64,000 bases of DNA, taken from the NCBI GenBank assembly GCA_965242595.1, contig OZ251464.1, positions 124,001 through 188,000 on the forward strand, read 5' to 3'. Position numbers and translations under genes: made by a program. The stretch comes from SP197 sp965242595 (GTDB lineage: Bacteria; Pseudomonadota; Alphaproteobacteria; SP197). Below the pieces are notes generated by a model. The model was not told the DNA's origin. It did no database searches and saw only the letters and a list, made by a program, of their open reading frames with translations. Each line of letters begins with the position of its first letter. Position 1 is the first letter of the stretch. This document shows, piece by piece, positions 17,073-26,569 of the stretch.

Positions 17073-17825
17073 TCAGGCCGCCGTCGCGATGTCGGCGTAG
17101 CCCTTCTCCTCCAGCTCCAGGGCCAGCGTGCGGTCGCCGCTGCGCAGGATGCGGCCGGCGGCCAGGACATGGACCCGATCCGGCACGATATGGTTCAGCA
17201 GGCGCTGATAGTGGGTGATGACGAGCATGGAACGGGTGGGCGAGCGCAGCCGTTCGAGGCCGGCGGCAACCAGCTTCAGGGCGTCGATGTCCAGGCCGGA
17301 ATCGGTCTCGTCCAGCACCGCCAGTTCGGGCTCCAGCAGCGCCATCTGCAGCATCTCCATGCGCTTTTTCTCGCCGCCGGAAAAGCCGGCATTGAGCGCC
17401 CGGCGCACCATGTCGCTGGCGATGGAAAGCTCGTCCAGGCGCCGGTCCATGATCGCCTTGAACTCGAAGGCATCGAGCGGCTTGAGGCCCCGGGCCTTGC
17501 GCTGGGCGTTCATCGCCTGTTTGAGGAAGGTGGCGGTGGCCACGCCGGGAATCTCCACCGGATACTGAAAGGCCAGGAAGAGGCCGGCCTGCGCCCGTTC
17601 CTCCGCCGCCATGGCCAGCAGGTCCCGGCCCCGATAGAGCACCTGGCCGCAGGTGACGACATAATCCTCGCGCCCGGCCAGAACATGGGCCAGGGTCGAT
17701 TTGCCCGAGCCGTTCGGCCCCATCACGGCATGGATTTCACCAGGCTGAATCTCCAGGTCGATCCCCTTGAGGATCGCCTCGCCCTCCACCTCGGCGTGGA
17801 GGTTGCGGATCGAAAGCACGCTCAC
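17073..17825 (-). CDS. sufC: Fe-S cluster assembly ATPase SufC
   Basis: The 250-residue ABC-type ATPase drives conformational change in SufBCD. Walker A is 'GPNGSGKST' at residues 36-44, the signature is 'GFSGGEKKRMEML', and Walker B is 'LAVLDETDSGLD'. The 'GEKKR' signature variant is specific to SufC rather than to transporters. It sits between sufB (12-base gap) and sufD. Confidence 0.96.
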   Translation of the reverse strand: MSVLSIRNLHAEVEGEAILKGIDLEIQPGEIHAVMGPNGSGKSTLAHVLAGREDYVVTCGQVLYRGRDLLAMAAEERAQAGLFLAFQYPVEIPGVATATFLKQAMNAQRKARGLKPLDAFEFKAIMDRRLDELSIASDMVRRALNAGFSGGEKKRMEMLQMALLEPELAVLDETDSGLDIDALKLVAAGLERLRSPTRSMLVITHYQRLLNHIVPDRVHVLAAGRILRSGDRTLALELEEKGYADIATAA

Positions 17826-17837
17826 CCTTTTCTCCCG

Positions 17838-19298
<1,461 letters not shown>

Positions 19299-19310
19299 GA
19301 TCCTCCTCCC

Positions 19311-19763
19311 CTAGCGCGCGATGTGGGCGGGCACGGCCGGCAGCGCGGCAGGGGGCGCCGGCACCGGCGCCATGGCGGCCAGCGAGACGCTCTCGAAGGC
19401 CTCCACCAGCGCCCGGTTCAGCCGGTTCCAGCCACCGCGCATGGGGCACAGCGCCTCCACATCGCAGCTGCCCGCCTGCCGGTCCACGCACAGGGTCAGC
19501 GCGATGGGGCCTTCCACCGCCTCCACCACTTCGGCGATGGAGATGTCTTCGGCCCTGCGGTTCAGGCAATAGCCACCATGGCTGCCGCGCTGGCTTTCCA
19601 GCAGGCCGGCGCGGGCAAAGGCCTTCAGCAGCTTGCCGACAGCGGCCTGGGGCAGCCCGGTCGCATCGGCAACACGCTGGGCGGTGTGGATTTCGCACCG
19701 ATGTCCGGCCAGGAAGGTCATGATGACGACGCCGTAATCGGCCATGCGGGAAAGACGAATCAT
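19311..19763 (-). CDS. Rrf2-family Fe-S-sensing repressor of the suf operon
   Basis: The 150-residue winged-helix regulator (IscR/SufR relatives) probably senses Fe-S status and controls the suf genes that follow it. The helix-turn-helix is in residues 25-65, and the cluster-binding loop has C92, C100 and C106 ('LCVDRQAGSCDVEALC'), the classical three-cysteine pattern. An alanine/proline-rich tail follows. It is first in the operon, so autoregulation is likely. An inverted repeat just upstream is a candidate operator. Confidence 0.92.
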   Translation of the reverse strand: MIRLSRMADYGVVIMTFLAGHRCEIHTAQRVADATGLPQAAVGKLLKAFARAGLLESQRGSHGGYCLNRRAEDISIAEVVEAVEGPIALTLCVDRQAGSCDVEALCPMRGGWNRLNRALVEAFESVSLAAMAPVPAPPAALPAVPAHIAR

Positions 19764-19772
19764 GATGGGCGC

Positions 19773-19840
19773 GTTCCCATGGAAACAGAACCGATTTGGT
19801 CCCGATTGCTTCTATGTGCCCCTCCCGCCGCCGCTGTCAA
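19773..19840 (-). promoter_or_regulatory. Candidate promoter and operator of the Rrf2-suf operon
   Basis: On the minus strand a perfect -35 hexamer TTGACA lies at 19840-19835. A weak -10 (CATAGA-like) follows about 18 bases later, and ACC-N5-GGT sits at 19800-19790. A 14-bp inverted repeat GTTTCCATGGGAAC (one mismatch) lies at 19786-19773, ten bases before the ATG. Position and symmetry suggest control by the encoded Rrf2 protein. The -35 lies inside the 3' end of the upstream hyuA gene. The assignment is by eye. Confidence 0.45.
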
Positions 19841-21833
19841 GCCCTCCCGCCAGGGCCGGGCGGCCCGTCGCGCGGGCCAGGATGCGGCTTTCGATGAAAA
19901 GCCGGCTGCCATCGGCGGCGGCGACGGTCTCGTCGTGGCGTTCGACCTCCACGGTGACGGCCGCAGCCCCGCTCGCCTCGGCGGCCCGGCGGGCCTGGCG
20001 GGAAACCGCTTCGCCGGCGTGGCGGGCGGCGTCTTCCAGATCGTCGAAATCGGCCAGGGAATCGGCGAGATGGCAGCGGAAAAGGCCTGCTTCCGGCGCC
20101 GTCACCAGCGCCTGCGCCCGCTGCGTCACCGAGCCGGCGACAGCGCCGACGGCGTTGCAGACATGGGCATGGGGCGGGATCGCGGCCCGGGTGGCGAGAC
20201 GGCGGCCCACCTCCGGATAATAGGTGGCCGCGGCCGCCCCCACGGCGACCACCGGACGGCGCAGGCGCAGCGCCAGTTCGAACAACGGTCCGCCGTCGCG
20301 CCCTTCCAGCGCCGGTGCCAGCAGCGTTTCGGCGGGGCGCCCCGCGGGCAGCGCCAGGCTGTGCTGTTCCGCCATCGCCGCCTCCATCAGCGCGCGGGCG
20401 GCGGCCGTCTGCGCGCTCTTCAGCACCAGGGCGGCGAAGGCTTGCGGGTCGTCGGGGGCGGGGTGGCCGGTCAGCGCCCACCAGCGCAGCCACAGCGCCG
20501 CGCCCAGGGCCGCCGCCTCGCCGTTCCAGGCATGGTGAAGGCCCAGCAGATGGGCGGCGTCGCTGGGGGTAAAGCGCGACAGCACCGCCAGTCCGCGCTC
20601 CAGCAGCCGTTCCAGCGGCAGCTTGGGAGAGCGGTCGCGATAGAGCTCTTCCAGCGCCACCGGCCCGTCCTCCAGGCGTTCCAGCAGGCTGCGCTGCGGA
20701 CGGCTCAGCCCCGCCCGGCCGCTCGCCGGCTCGCGCTGGCGCAGGACGAAGATGCCGTCATGGGCCTCCGGCCAGCCCCGCTGCCGCTGCCTTCGCAGCC
20801 CTTCCAGCACCGCCGGCCAGCGCCAGGCCGCCAGGGCCAGGGGCACGGCGCGGCGCGGCCCCAGGCGCAGGCGTCCGCGCTGGTCCAGGGCCACCTCGCT
20901 GTCGCCGCCCAGGCCACAGCTGTGGACGGCCACCGCCTTCACCATGGTGCGATAGCCGCCGACGCTGGCCCCGGCGGGCGCCAGCGAAGGCCGCCCACCG
21001 GCGATCGGCGCGATATCGGTGGTGGTGCCGCCCATATCGGCAACCAGAGCGTCTTCGATGCCGGAAAGATGCAGCGCGCCCACCACGCTCGCCGCCGGGC
21101 CGGAAAGGATGGTTTCCACCGGCGAGCGCAGGGCGGTGGCGGCCGAGGTCAGCGAGCCGTCGCCTTTGACCACCATCAGCGGCGCCGTCACGCCGCGTTC
21201 GTCCAGCAGGCGGGCGGTGGCCTGGATCAGCCCCTGGATCAGCGGCAGCAGGCGGGCGTTGATCAGCGCGGTCAGCGCACGGCGGGGAGCATCCAGCTCC
21301 TGGCTCAACTCATGGCCGCAGGAGATCGGCAGGCCGGTGGCCGTGCGCAACAGGTCGCGGGCCGCGATTTCGTGTTCCGGGTTGCGCACCGAAAACAGCG
21401 ACGAGACGGCGAAGGCCGAAACGCGGCCCGCCGCCGCCCTGGCCCCGGCGGCCAGCGCCTCCACATCCAGCGGGCAGCGCGCCTCGCCCAGCGCGTCGTG
21501 GCCGCCGGCCACCGCCAGCGCCGGGTCGCCGGCCAGCGCCCGCGCCAGATCGGGCCTGGCCTCTTCGCCGGCGGCATGGCCGATCAGCACCAGCGCCGCC
21601 GGGCTGCCCTGGCCTTCGACGATGGCGTTGGTGGCCAGCGTCGTCGAGACGGACACCAGCGCGATCTCGCCGCCACGCCCGCCCAGCACCGCATCGGCCG
21701 CCTCGGCGATGCCCAGGGTGAGGTCGTGCTTGGTGGTCAGCGCCTTGGCGGCGGCCACCACGCCCCGTTCCGTATCGAACAGCACCGCATCGGTATAGGT
21801 GCCACCGGTGTCGATGCCCAGCGTCAACGCCAC
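19812..21833 (-). CDS. HyuA-family hydantoinase/oxoprolinase protein, without adjacent HyuB
   Basis: The 673-residue actin-fold ATPase of the N-methylhydantoinase A/5-oxoprolinase family couples ATP hydrolysis to ring opening of hydantoin-like or lactam substrates. Signatures are the N-terminal phosphate loop 'LGIDTGGTYTDAVLFD', 'VSTTLATNAIVEG' and the second phosphate site 'ALVADMGGTTTDIAPI'. GTG 21833 is preferred because 'ggggagg' lies about five bases before it. Unlike the copy at 43703, no HyuB follows, so its partner or substrate is unclear. It differs strongly in sequence from the second HyuA. Confidence 0.85.
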   Translation of the reverse strand: MALTLGIDTGGTYTDAVLFDTERGVVAAAKALTTKHDLTLGIAEAADAVLGGRGGEIALVSVSTTLATNAIVEGQGSPAALVLIGHAAGEEARPDLARALAGDPALAVAGGHDALGEARCPLDVEALAAGARAAAGRVSAFAVSSLFSVRNPEHEIAARDLLRTATGLPISCGHELSQELDAPRRALTALINARLLPLIQGLIQATARLLDERGVTAPLMVVKGDGSLTSAATALRSPVETILSGPAASVVGALHLSGIEDALVADMGGTTTDIAPIAGGRPSLAPAGASVGGYRTMVKAVAVHSCGLGGDSEVALDQRGRLRLGPRRAVPLALAAWRWPAVLEGLRRQRQRGWPEAHDGIFVLRQREPASGRAGLSRPQRSLLERLEDGPVALEELYRDRSPKLPLERLLERGLAVLSRFTPSDAAHLLGLHHAWNGEAAALGAALWLRWWALTGHPAPDDPQAFAALVLKSAQTAAARALMEAAMAEQHSLALPAGRPAETLLAPALEGRDGGPLFELALRLRRPVVAVGAAAATYYPEVGRRLATRAAIPPHAHVCNAVGAVAGSVTQRAQALVTAPEAGLFRCHLADSLADFDDLEDAARHAGEAVSRQARRAAEASGAAAVTVEVERHDETVAAADGSRLFIESRILARATGRPALAGGLDSGGGRGT

Positions 21834-21890
21834 CTTCGCCTCCCCTGGCAAGCCGGCGCAGCATGGCCGATGGCCGCGCCCCATGCGAGC

Positions 21891-21930
21891 GAGCGATCAC
21901 GGGCGATCACGGGCGATCACGGGCGATCAC
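21891..21930. repeat. Tandem repeat, four 10-bp units (GGGCGATCAC)
   Basis: Four head-to-tail units lie here, the first with one mismatch (GAGCGATCAC). The array lies upstream of hyuA on the minus strand and overlaps the stop codon of the DMT transporter gene. Each unit contains GATC. A length-variable tract is possible. Confidence 0.95.
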
Positions 21931-22826
21931 GGGGCCGCCTTGCGCTCCCTCACCAGCGCCATGCCGGCCAGCAGCGCCAGCAGCGCCAGCCACACCCAGG
22001 CCGAATGGGTTTCGCCGAACAGCGCCATGCCCCACAGCACGCCGGTGACGGTGACGACATAGGTCGCCTGCGCCGCGAACACCGGCCCCGTGCGTTGCAG
22101 GACATGGAGGAACAGCGTGTAGCTGAAGGCGTTCACCAGCAGCATGGCCAGCGAAGCCCAATGGGCCTGTTGCCAGGGGACGGCGATATCCATGAAGGTG
22201 CCGGTTACCAGCGCCAGCGGCGCCATCAGCAGGGCGCCGCCCAGCTGAAAGCAGCCCACCAGCACGATGGGATGGGCGCCGGGCGGCGCGCGCAGGGCCA
22301 GCAGCAGGTTTTCCACCGAAAAGCTGGCCGGCACGGCCAGCGCCAGCAACGCCCACAGCAGGGCAAAGCCGCCCGCGCCCAGCTGCGGCGCCATCAGCAT
22401 GACGATGGCGGCAAAGCCCAGCAGCAGGCCGGCCAGCCGCAGGGCGGCGGCGCGATCGATGCCCAGCAGGATCGCCGCGCCATAGGTCAGCAACGGCACC
22501 AGCGCCATGGCGATGGCCAGAAAGCCGGCGCCTAGATGAGGCGCGACATAGAAGATGACGCAGGTGGGAAGCGCCGTGCCGAACACGCTGCACGCCAGAT
22601 AAAAGGCCAGCGCGCGGCCGTGAAAGGGCAGCCGGTAGCGGCGCCAGGCGGCGATGGCCAGCAGCAGCAGGCCGCCCCCCACCCCCTGCCAGACGGTGAG
22701 CCCGAAGGGATGGTGGCCGCCCTCGCGCGCCAGGCGCGCCAGCGAGAAGAACAGGCCCCAGGAACCGCCGCTCAGAATCACCAGGAACCAGAACCACAGG
22801 CGCCGGGGCGCGAAGCGCTCCGTCAT
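21927..22826 (-). CDS. EamA/DMT-superfamily transporter
   Basis: The 299-residue inner-membrane protein has about ten predicted hydrophobic helices in two EamA repeats (residues 10-140 and 150-290). Typical loop-helix motifs are 'VFGTALPTCVIFYVAP' and 'QATYVVTVTGVLWGMALFGE'. Such carriers usually export amino acids or small metabolites; the substrate cannot be read from sequence. Its stop codon lies within a 10-bp tandem repeat. Confidence 0.88.
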   Translation of the reverse strand: MTERFAPRRLWFWFLVILSGGSWGLFFSLARLAREGGHHPFGLTVWQGVGGGLLLLAIAAWRRYRLPFHGRALAFYLACSVFGTALPTCVIFYVAPHLGAGFLAIAMALVPLLTYGAAILLGIDRAAALRLAGLLLGFAAIVMLMAPQLGAGGFALLWALLALAVPASFSVENLLLALRAPPGAHPIVLVGCFQLGGALLMAPLALVTGTFMDIAVPWQQAHWASLAMLLVNAFSYTLFLHVLQRTGPVFAAQATYVVTVTGVLWGMALFGETHSAWVWLALLALLAGMALVRERKAAP

Positions 22827-22835
22827 GGCACCGCC

Positions 22836-23486
22836 TCAGGCGCGCCGGAGCACCTGGAAGAGCCAGACGCGATGCTGCATTTCGGGTTCGCCACCTGGCA
22901 TGGAGTGGAAGGGATCGCCCTTGTCCACCAGCTTCCAGCGGCCCTGGACAGCGAGTCGTTCGAAGGCCTCCTCGAAGCCTGCGGGCATCCAGTCGTGGCG
23001 CATGGTAAAGCAGATCAGGCCGGCGGGCTTCACGATTCGCACCAGCTCGTCGAAGGACGAAGGCGGCGCGTGGCCCGGCGTGAACACGCCCGAACTCAGC
23101 ACCGCGTCGTAGCTGGCGGTGGCATAATCCAGCGGGGCGCCCAGCACGCCTGTGCGCAGATGGCGATAGACGCCGCGCCGGCGGGCGATCTCCAGCATGC
23201 CGGGCGAAAGGTCCATGGCGTCGATGACGGCAAAGCCCGCCGCCCTGGCCGCCACGCCGACGATGCCGCTGCCGGCGCCGGCATCCAGGACGACCGCGTC
23301 GTCGGCCAAAAGCGGCCTGACCCGTGCCACCACCAGCTCGTGGCCGCGATAGCCGTAATCGTCCACGATCTGGCGGTCGTAGCCCGGCGCCCAGTCGTCA
23401 TAGGTGCGGCGCAACCGGTCCAGGCTGGTGGCGCGATAGACCTTGTTCAGGTCGAGATGGCCGGCGGCCTCGCTTCCCCGCGTCAC
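22836..23486 (-). CDS. Class I SAM-dependent methyltransferase
   Basis: The 216-residue protein has SAM motif I 'VVLDAGAGSGIVGVAA' and a following acidic loop 'DAMDLSPGMLEIARRR'. The N-terminal 'LRRTYDDWAPGYDRQIVDDY' resembles Williams-Beuren-type (WBSCR27-like) methyltransferases of small molecules. Its start GTG overlaps the stop of the upstream oxidoreductase (GTGA), so the two are translationally coupled and may act on the same metabolite. No substrate can be assigned. Confidence 0.85.
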   Translation of the reverse strand: MTRGSEAAGHLDLNKVYRATSLDRLRRTYDDWAPGYDRQIVDDYGYRGHELVVARVRPLLADDAVVLDAGAGSGIVGVAARAAGFAVIDAMDLSPGMLEIARRRGVYRHLRTGVLGAPLDYATASYDAVLSSGVFTPGHAPPSSFDELVRIVKPAGLICFTMRHDWMPAGFEEAFERLAVQGRWKLVDKGDPFHSMPGGEPEMQHRVWLFQVLRRA

Positions 23487-24580
23487 GACGACGCCCCGCC
23501 GCAAGGCGTCACCGCCACATGGCGCAGCCCCAGCCCGCCATCGGCAGCGCGCCTTGCGGCCGCCATCGCCCGATCGAGGGGGAAGACGATCGCTTCGATG
23601 GGCGCAAGATCGAGGGTGCCGGCGGCGACCATGGCCACCAGCACCGCCGCCGCCCGGCGCGGAAACCACAGCGAGCCCATGACTGCGATCTCGCGGAACA
23701 TGAGGCGGTCGTAATCGAAGGCCAGCGCCATGCCGTGGGGCGCGCCCACCAGCACCGCCCGCCCGCCGCGCCCGAGAGCGGCGAGGGCGGCCTGGGTGGC
23801 TGCGGGGCCGGCGCCATGGCCCACGGCATCCAGCAGCACATGACCACCGGCGCCGCCGGCATCGCTGGCGGCGGTGGCGATGCGGTCCGTGTCGCGCCCA
23901 TCGCCCGCCAACGCCACCGCCGCGATGCGGTCTGGGGCGATGGCGGCGACGGCCTTCAGCAGGTCGCGGCGGCGGCCGGTGGCGACGATGCGCGCGGCGC
24001 CCATGGCCAGCGCCACCAGCACCGCCGAGGCCCCCACCATGCCGCTGGCGCCGTTGACGATGACGGTTTCGCCGGGTGCCAGGCCGGCCCGCAGCAGGCC
24101 GCCATAAGCGGTGCCGAGCCAGCCCAGCCGCGCCAGCACCGCCGGCGATGCCCGCCCGGCGGCGGCGCCCAGCGGCGTGAAGCAGGCGGCGGGCAGCATC
24201 AGCCTTTCGGCCAGATTGCCGTGGCGCCAGCGCCGCAGCAGCCGCGCCGAGGCCGCCCCCATGCCGAAGCTGCCGATGAAGCCGTGGTCGTCGCGGGCGC
24301 GGGATCCGTGCCAGTGGTTGCCATAGACCGGATCGCCGGGTGCCAGGCCGGCCACGTCGTCGGCCACCTCCAGCACGCGGCCGACGGTGTCCATGCCCGG
24401 CACGAAGGGCCTTTCGGGCAGGATGGCACCGCCATTCGGCGCAGCCAGGCGCCGTGCCAGCAGGCCGGTGACGAAGGCCGCCTCGACGGCGACGATGGCG
24501 GCGCCTGGCCGCAACTGTGGCGCGGCGACCTCCTCGATAGAGAGCGTGGCGGCGCCTTCGTGGAACACCGCAGCCTTCAT
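23483..24580 (-). CDS. MDR-superfamily (zinc-type alcohol dehydrogenase-like/quinone) oxidoreductase
   Basis: The 365-residue NAD(P)H-dependent enzyme has an N-terminal GroES-like fold ('FVPGMDTVGRVLEVADDV') and a Rossmann domain with 'GASGMVGASAVLVALAMG'. The catalytic-zinc cysteine/histidine set of true alcohol dehydrogenases is not evident, so a quinone or enoyl reductase type is more likely. ATG 24580 has a good 'gggagg' upstream. It is coupled to the methyltransferase gene that follows and divergent from the betaine-type binding protein. Confidence 0.85.
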   Translation of the reverse strand: MKAAVFHEGAATLSIEEVAAPQLRPGAAIVAVEAAFVTGLLARRLAAPNGGAILPERPFVPGMDTVGRVLEVADDVAGLAPGDPVYGNHWHGSRARDDHGFIGSFGMGAASARLLRRWRHGNLAERLMLPAACFTPLGAAAGRASPAVLARLGWLGTAYGGLLRAGLAPGETVIVNGASGMVGASAVLVALAMGAARIVATGRRRDLLKAVAAIAPDRIAAVALAGDGRDTDRIATAASDAGGAGGHVLLDAVGHGAGPAATQAALAALGRGGRAVLVGAPHGMALAFDYDRLMFREIAVMGSLWFPRRAAAVLVAMVAAGTLDLAPIEAIVFPLDRAMAAARRAADGGLGLRHVAVTPCGGASS

Positions 24581-24724
24581 GCCATCCCTCCCGTGCCGGG
24601 CAGCGAGCATGGCGCATCGGGCCGGGCTGTGCCACCCGGACTCGTCAAGGCGGCGGCGCTGGGGCAGACTGCGCCCGCTGCCTGCCGGGCCGGCGGGCGA
24701 GACCACCGTAACGGGAGACAAGCC

Positions 24725-25645
24725 ATGAAGATCCTTGCCAAACCCCTGTTGGGCGCCGCGCTGGCCTTCGCCATCGCGGGCGGGGCCGCCGCCGATGTGC
24801 CGGAATCCGAACGCCCCATCCGCATCCCGCTGCACAACTGGACCGGTGCCCAGATCTCCGGTGCCCTGGGCGGCCAGATTCTGGAGCGCATGGGCTACAA
24901 CGTGGAATATGTGGCGCTGGCCGTTCTTGCCGCCGCGGCGGCCGTGGCCGATGGCGAAATCACCTATACGCCGGAGATCTGGGACAACAACCTGGGCGAG
25001 CAGTGGCCCAAGCTGCTGGATGCGGGCGAGGCGGTCGATCTGGGCACGGTCGGCATCGATGGGCGCGAGGGCTGGCTTTATCCCAAACACATGGAAGAGA
25101 TGTGCCCCGGCCTGCCCGATTGGGACGCCTTTCTCGGCTGTGCCGAGGTTTTTTCCTCGACCGAGACCTTCCCCAACGGCCGCTTTCTCGATTATCCGTC
25201 GGAGTGGCAGAGCCGCGCCGGCGACCTGATCCGCAGCGAGAGCCTGCCCTTCGATGTGGTGCCCGCCGGCAGCGAAGGCGCCCTGGTGGCCGAGCTCAAC
25301 TCGGCGGTGGAGCGTAAGGCGCCGCTGGTGATGATGTTCTGGGCGCCCCACTGGGTGCTGTTCCAGCATGAATATGGCTGGATCGACATCCCCGACGATC
25401 TGGTGGCGCAATACAGCCTGCAGAAGCCCCGCATCTTCAAGGGCGCCTGGCCCGGCATCGACGAGGAATGGCCGGTGGCGGCGCGTTTCCTGCGCAACTT
25501 CAAGATCGACAACAAGACGCAGGAACTGCTGATGGGCCAGATCGACAACGAGGGCCGCGACCTGATGGAGGTGACCGCCGAATGGCTCGACGGCAACCAG
25601 GAGGTCTGGCAGCCCATGGTCGATGCCGCCATGGCGGGTTCGTGA
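24725..25645 (+). CDS. Glycine betaine/proline-type ABC transporter substrate-binding protein (ProX/OpuAC-like)
   Basis: The 306-residue periplasmic protein has a cleavable signal peptide (about 22 residues, 'AFAIAGGAAA' then D) and the OpuAC fold. Key aromatic residues occur in 'IPLHNWTGAQIS', 'TPEIWDNN' and 'MMFWAPHWVLFQHEYGW', where the quaternary group would be caged. It is separated by 20 kb from the ATPase and permease at 1221-4429, yet no other permease of this class is in the window. The stop overlaps the GTG of a TauD-like gene, suggesting that uptake is coupled to oxidation of the ligand. Confidence 0.9.
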   Translation: MKILAKPLLGAALAFAIAGGAAADVPESERPIRIPLHNWTGAQISGALGGQILERMGYNVEYVALAVLAAAAAVADGEITYTPEIWDNNLGEQWPKLLDAGEAVDLGTVGIDGREGWLYPKHMEEMCPGLPDWDAFLGCAEVFSSTETFPNGRFLDYPSEWQSRAGDLIRSESLPFDVVPAGSEGALVAELNSAVERKAPLVMMFWAPHWVLFQHEYGWIDIPDDLVAQYSLQKPRIFKGAWPGIDEEWPVAARFLRNFKIDNKTQELLMGQIDNEGRDLMEVTAEWLDGNQEVWQPMVDAAMAGS

Positions 25646-26559
25646 GCAGGACTGCCCCGACCGACGCAGCCAGCGGGAGCCGGGGACGCGCCCGGCCCCT
25701 GGCGGCGCCGATGACGGCCCCGCCCCGGGCACTGACCGGCCATATCGGGGCCGAGATGGCCGGGGTGGACCTGCGCCATATCGGCCCCGCCGAGGCCGGA
25801 GCCATCCGCCGGGCGCTGATCGAACACCAGGTGCTGTTCTTCCCGCGCCAGGGGCTTTCCGCCGACGAACTGGTTGGCGTCGGGCGCGCCTTTGGCACCA
25901 TCGATCCGCCCCATGGCGGGCTGGAGCGCCACCCCGACCATCCGGAGGCGATGCTGGCCGCCTCGCGCGGCGGCGAGGGCGGGGGCAAATACAACGACAT
26001 CTGGCACAGCGATGTCAGCTTCGACCGCACACCGCCCATGGCCTCGCTGCTGCAGGCCGTTACCGTGCCGCCCGCCGGCGGCGACACCCTGTTCGCTTCC
26101 ATGTATGCCGCCTGGGAGGCGCTATCGGAGCGGCTGCGCCACGCCGTGCGCGGCCTTTGCGCCCTGCATGACGGTATCCCCAATTTCACGCCCTATCTGC
26201 TGGATGCCGGCACGCCGGACGGGCCGGCGCGGCTGGAGAAGCTGAAGCGGGAACAGCCGGGCTTCGTGCATCCCCTGGTGATCCGCCACCCGGAGAGCGG
26301 GCGCGAGGCGTTGTTCGTCAATCGCGCCTACACCCGGCGCATCCTGGGCCTTTCCGAGATCGAGAGCCGCCACCTGCTGGACCTGCTGTGCGAACATTGC
26401 GAACAGGCGAGCTTTCAGACGCGCTGGCGCTGGAACGAAGGCGACATCGCATTCTGGGACAACCGCTGCACCCTGCACTATGCCGCCTGGGATTACGGCA
26501 GGCACGACCGGCTGATGATCCGCGTGACCCTGAAAGGCACCCAGCCCGTGGCGGCGTGA
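25642..26559 (+). CDS. TauD/TfdA-family Fe(II)/2-oxoglutarate-dependent dioxygenase
   Basis: The protein is 305 residues from the coupled GTG, or 282 from ATG 25711, which gives the usual family N-terminus. The iron triad is visible as H-x-D in 'DIWHSDVSFDRTPP' and a distal histidine in 'NRCTLHYAAWDYG', followed by the 2-oxoglutarate arginine in 'RLMIRVTLKG'. Members hydroxylate sulfonates, aryloxyacids, sulfate esters or quaternary amines. Coupling to a betaine-type binding protein suggests a quaternary-ammonium or sulfonate substrate, but this is inference. Confidence 0.87.
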   Translation: MSRTAPTDAASGSRGRARPLAAPMTAPPRALTGHIGAEMAGVDLRHIGPAEAGAIRRALIEHQVLFFPRQGLSADELVGVGRAFGTIDPPHGGLERHPDHPEAMLAASRGGEGGGKYNDIWHSDVSFDRTPPMASLLQAVTVPPAGGDTLFASMYAAWEALSERLRHAVRGLCALHDGIPNFTPYLLDAGTPDGPARLEKLKREQPGFVHPLVIRHPESGREALFVNRAYTRRILGLSEIESRHLLDLLCEHCEQASFQTRWRWNEGDIAFWDNRCTLHYAAWDYGRHDRLMIRVTLKGTQPVAA

Positions 26560-26569
26560 GGAGTTATCA

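Noticed and set aside
21891..21930. Possible CRISPR-like array
   Set aside because: Units are 10 bp and directly adjacent, with no spacers.
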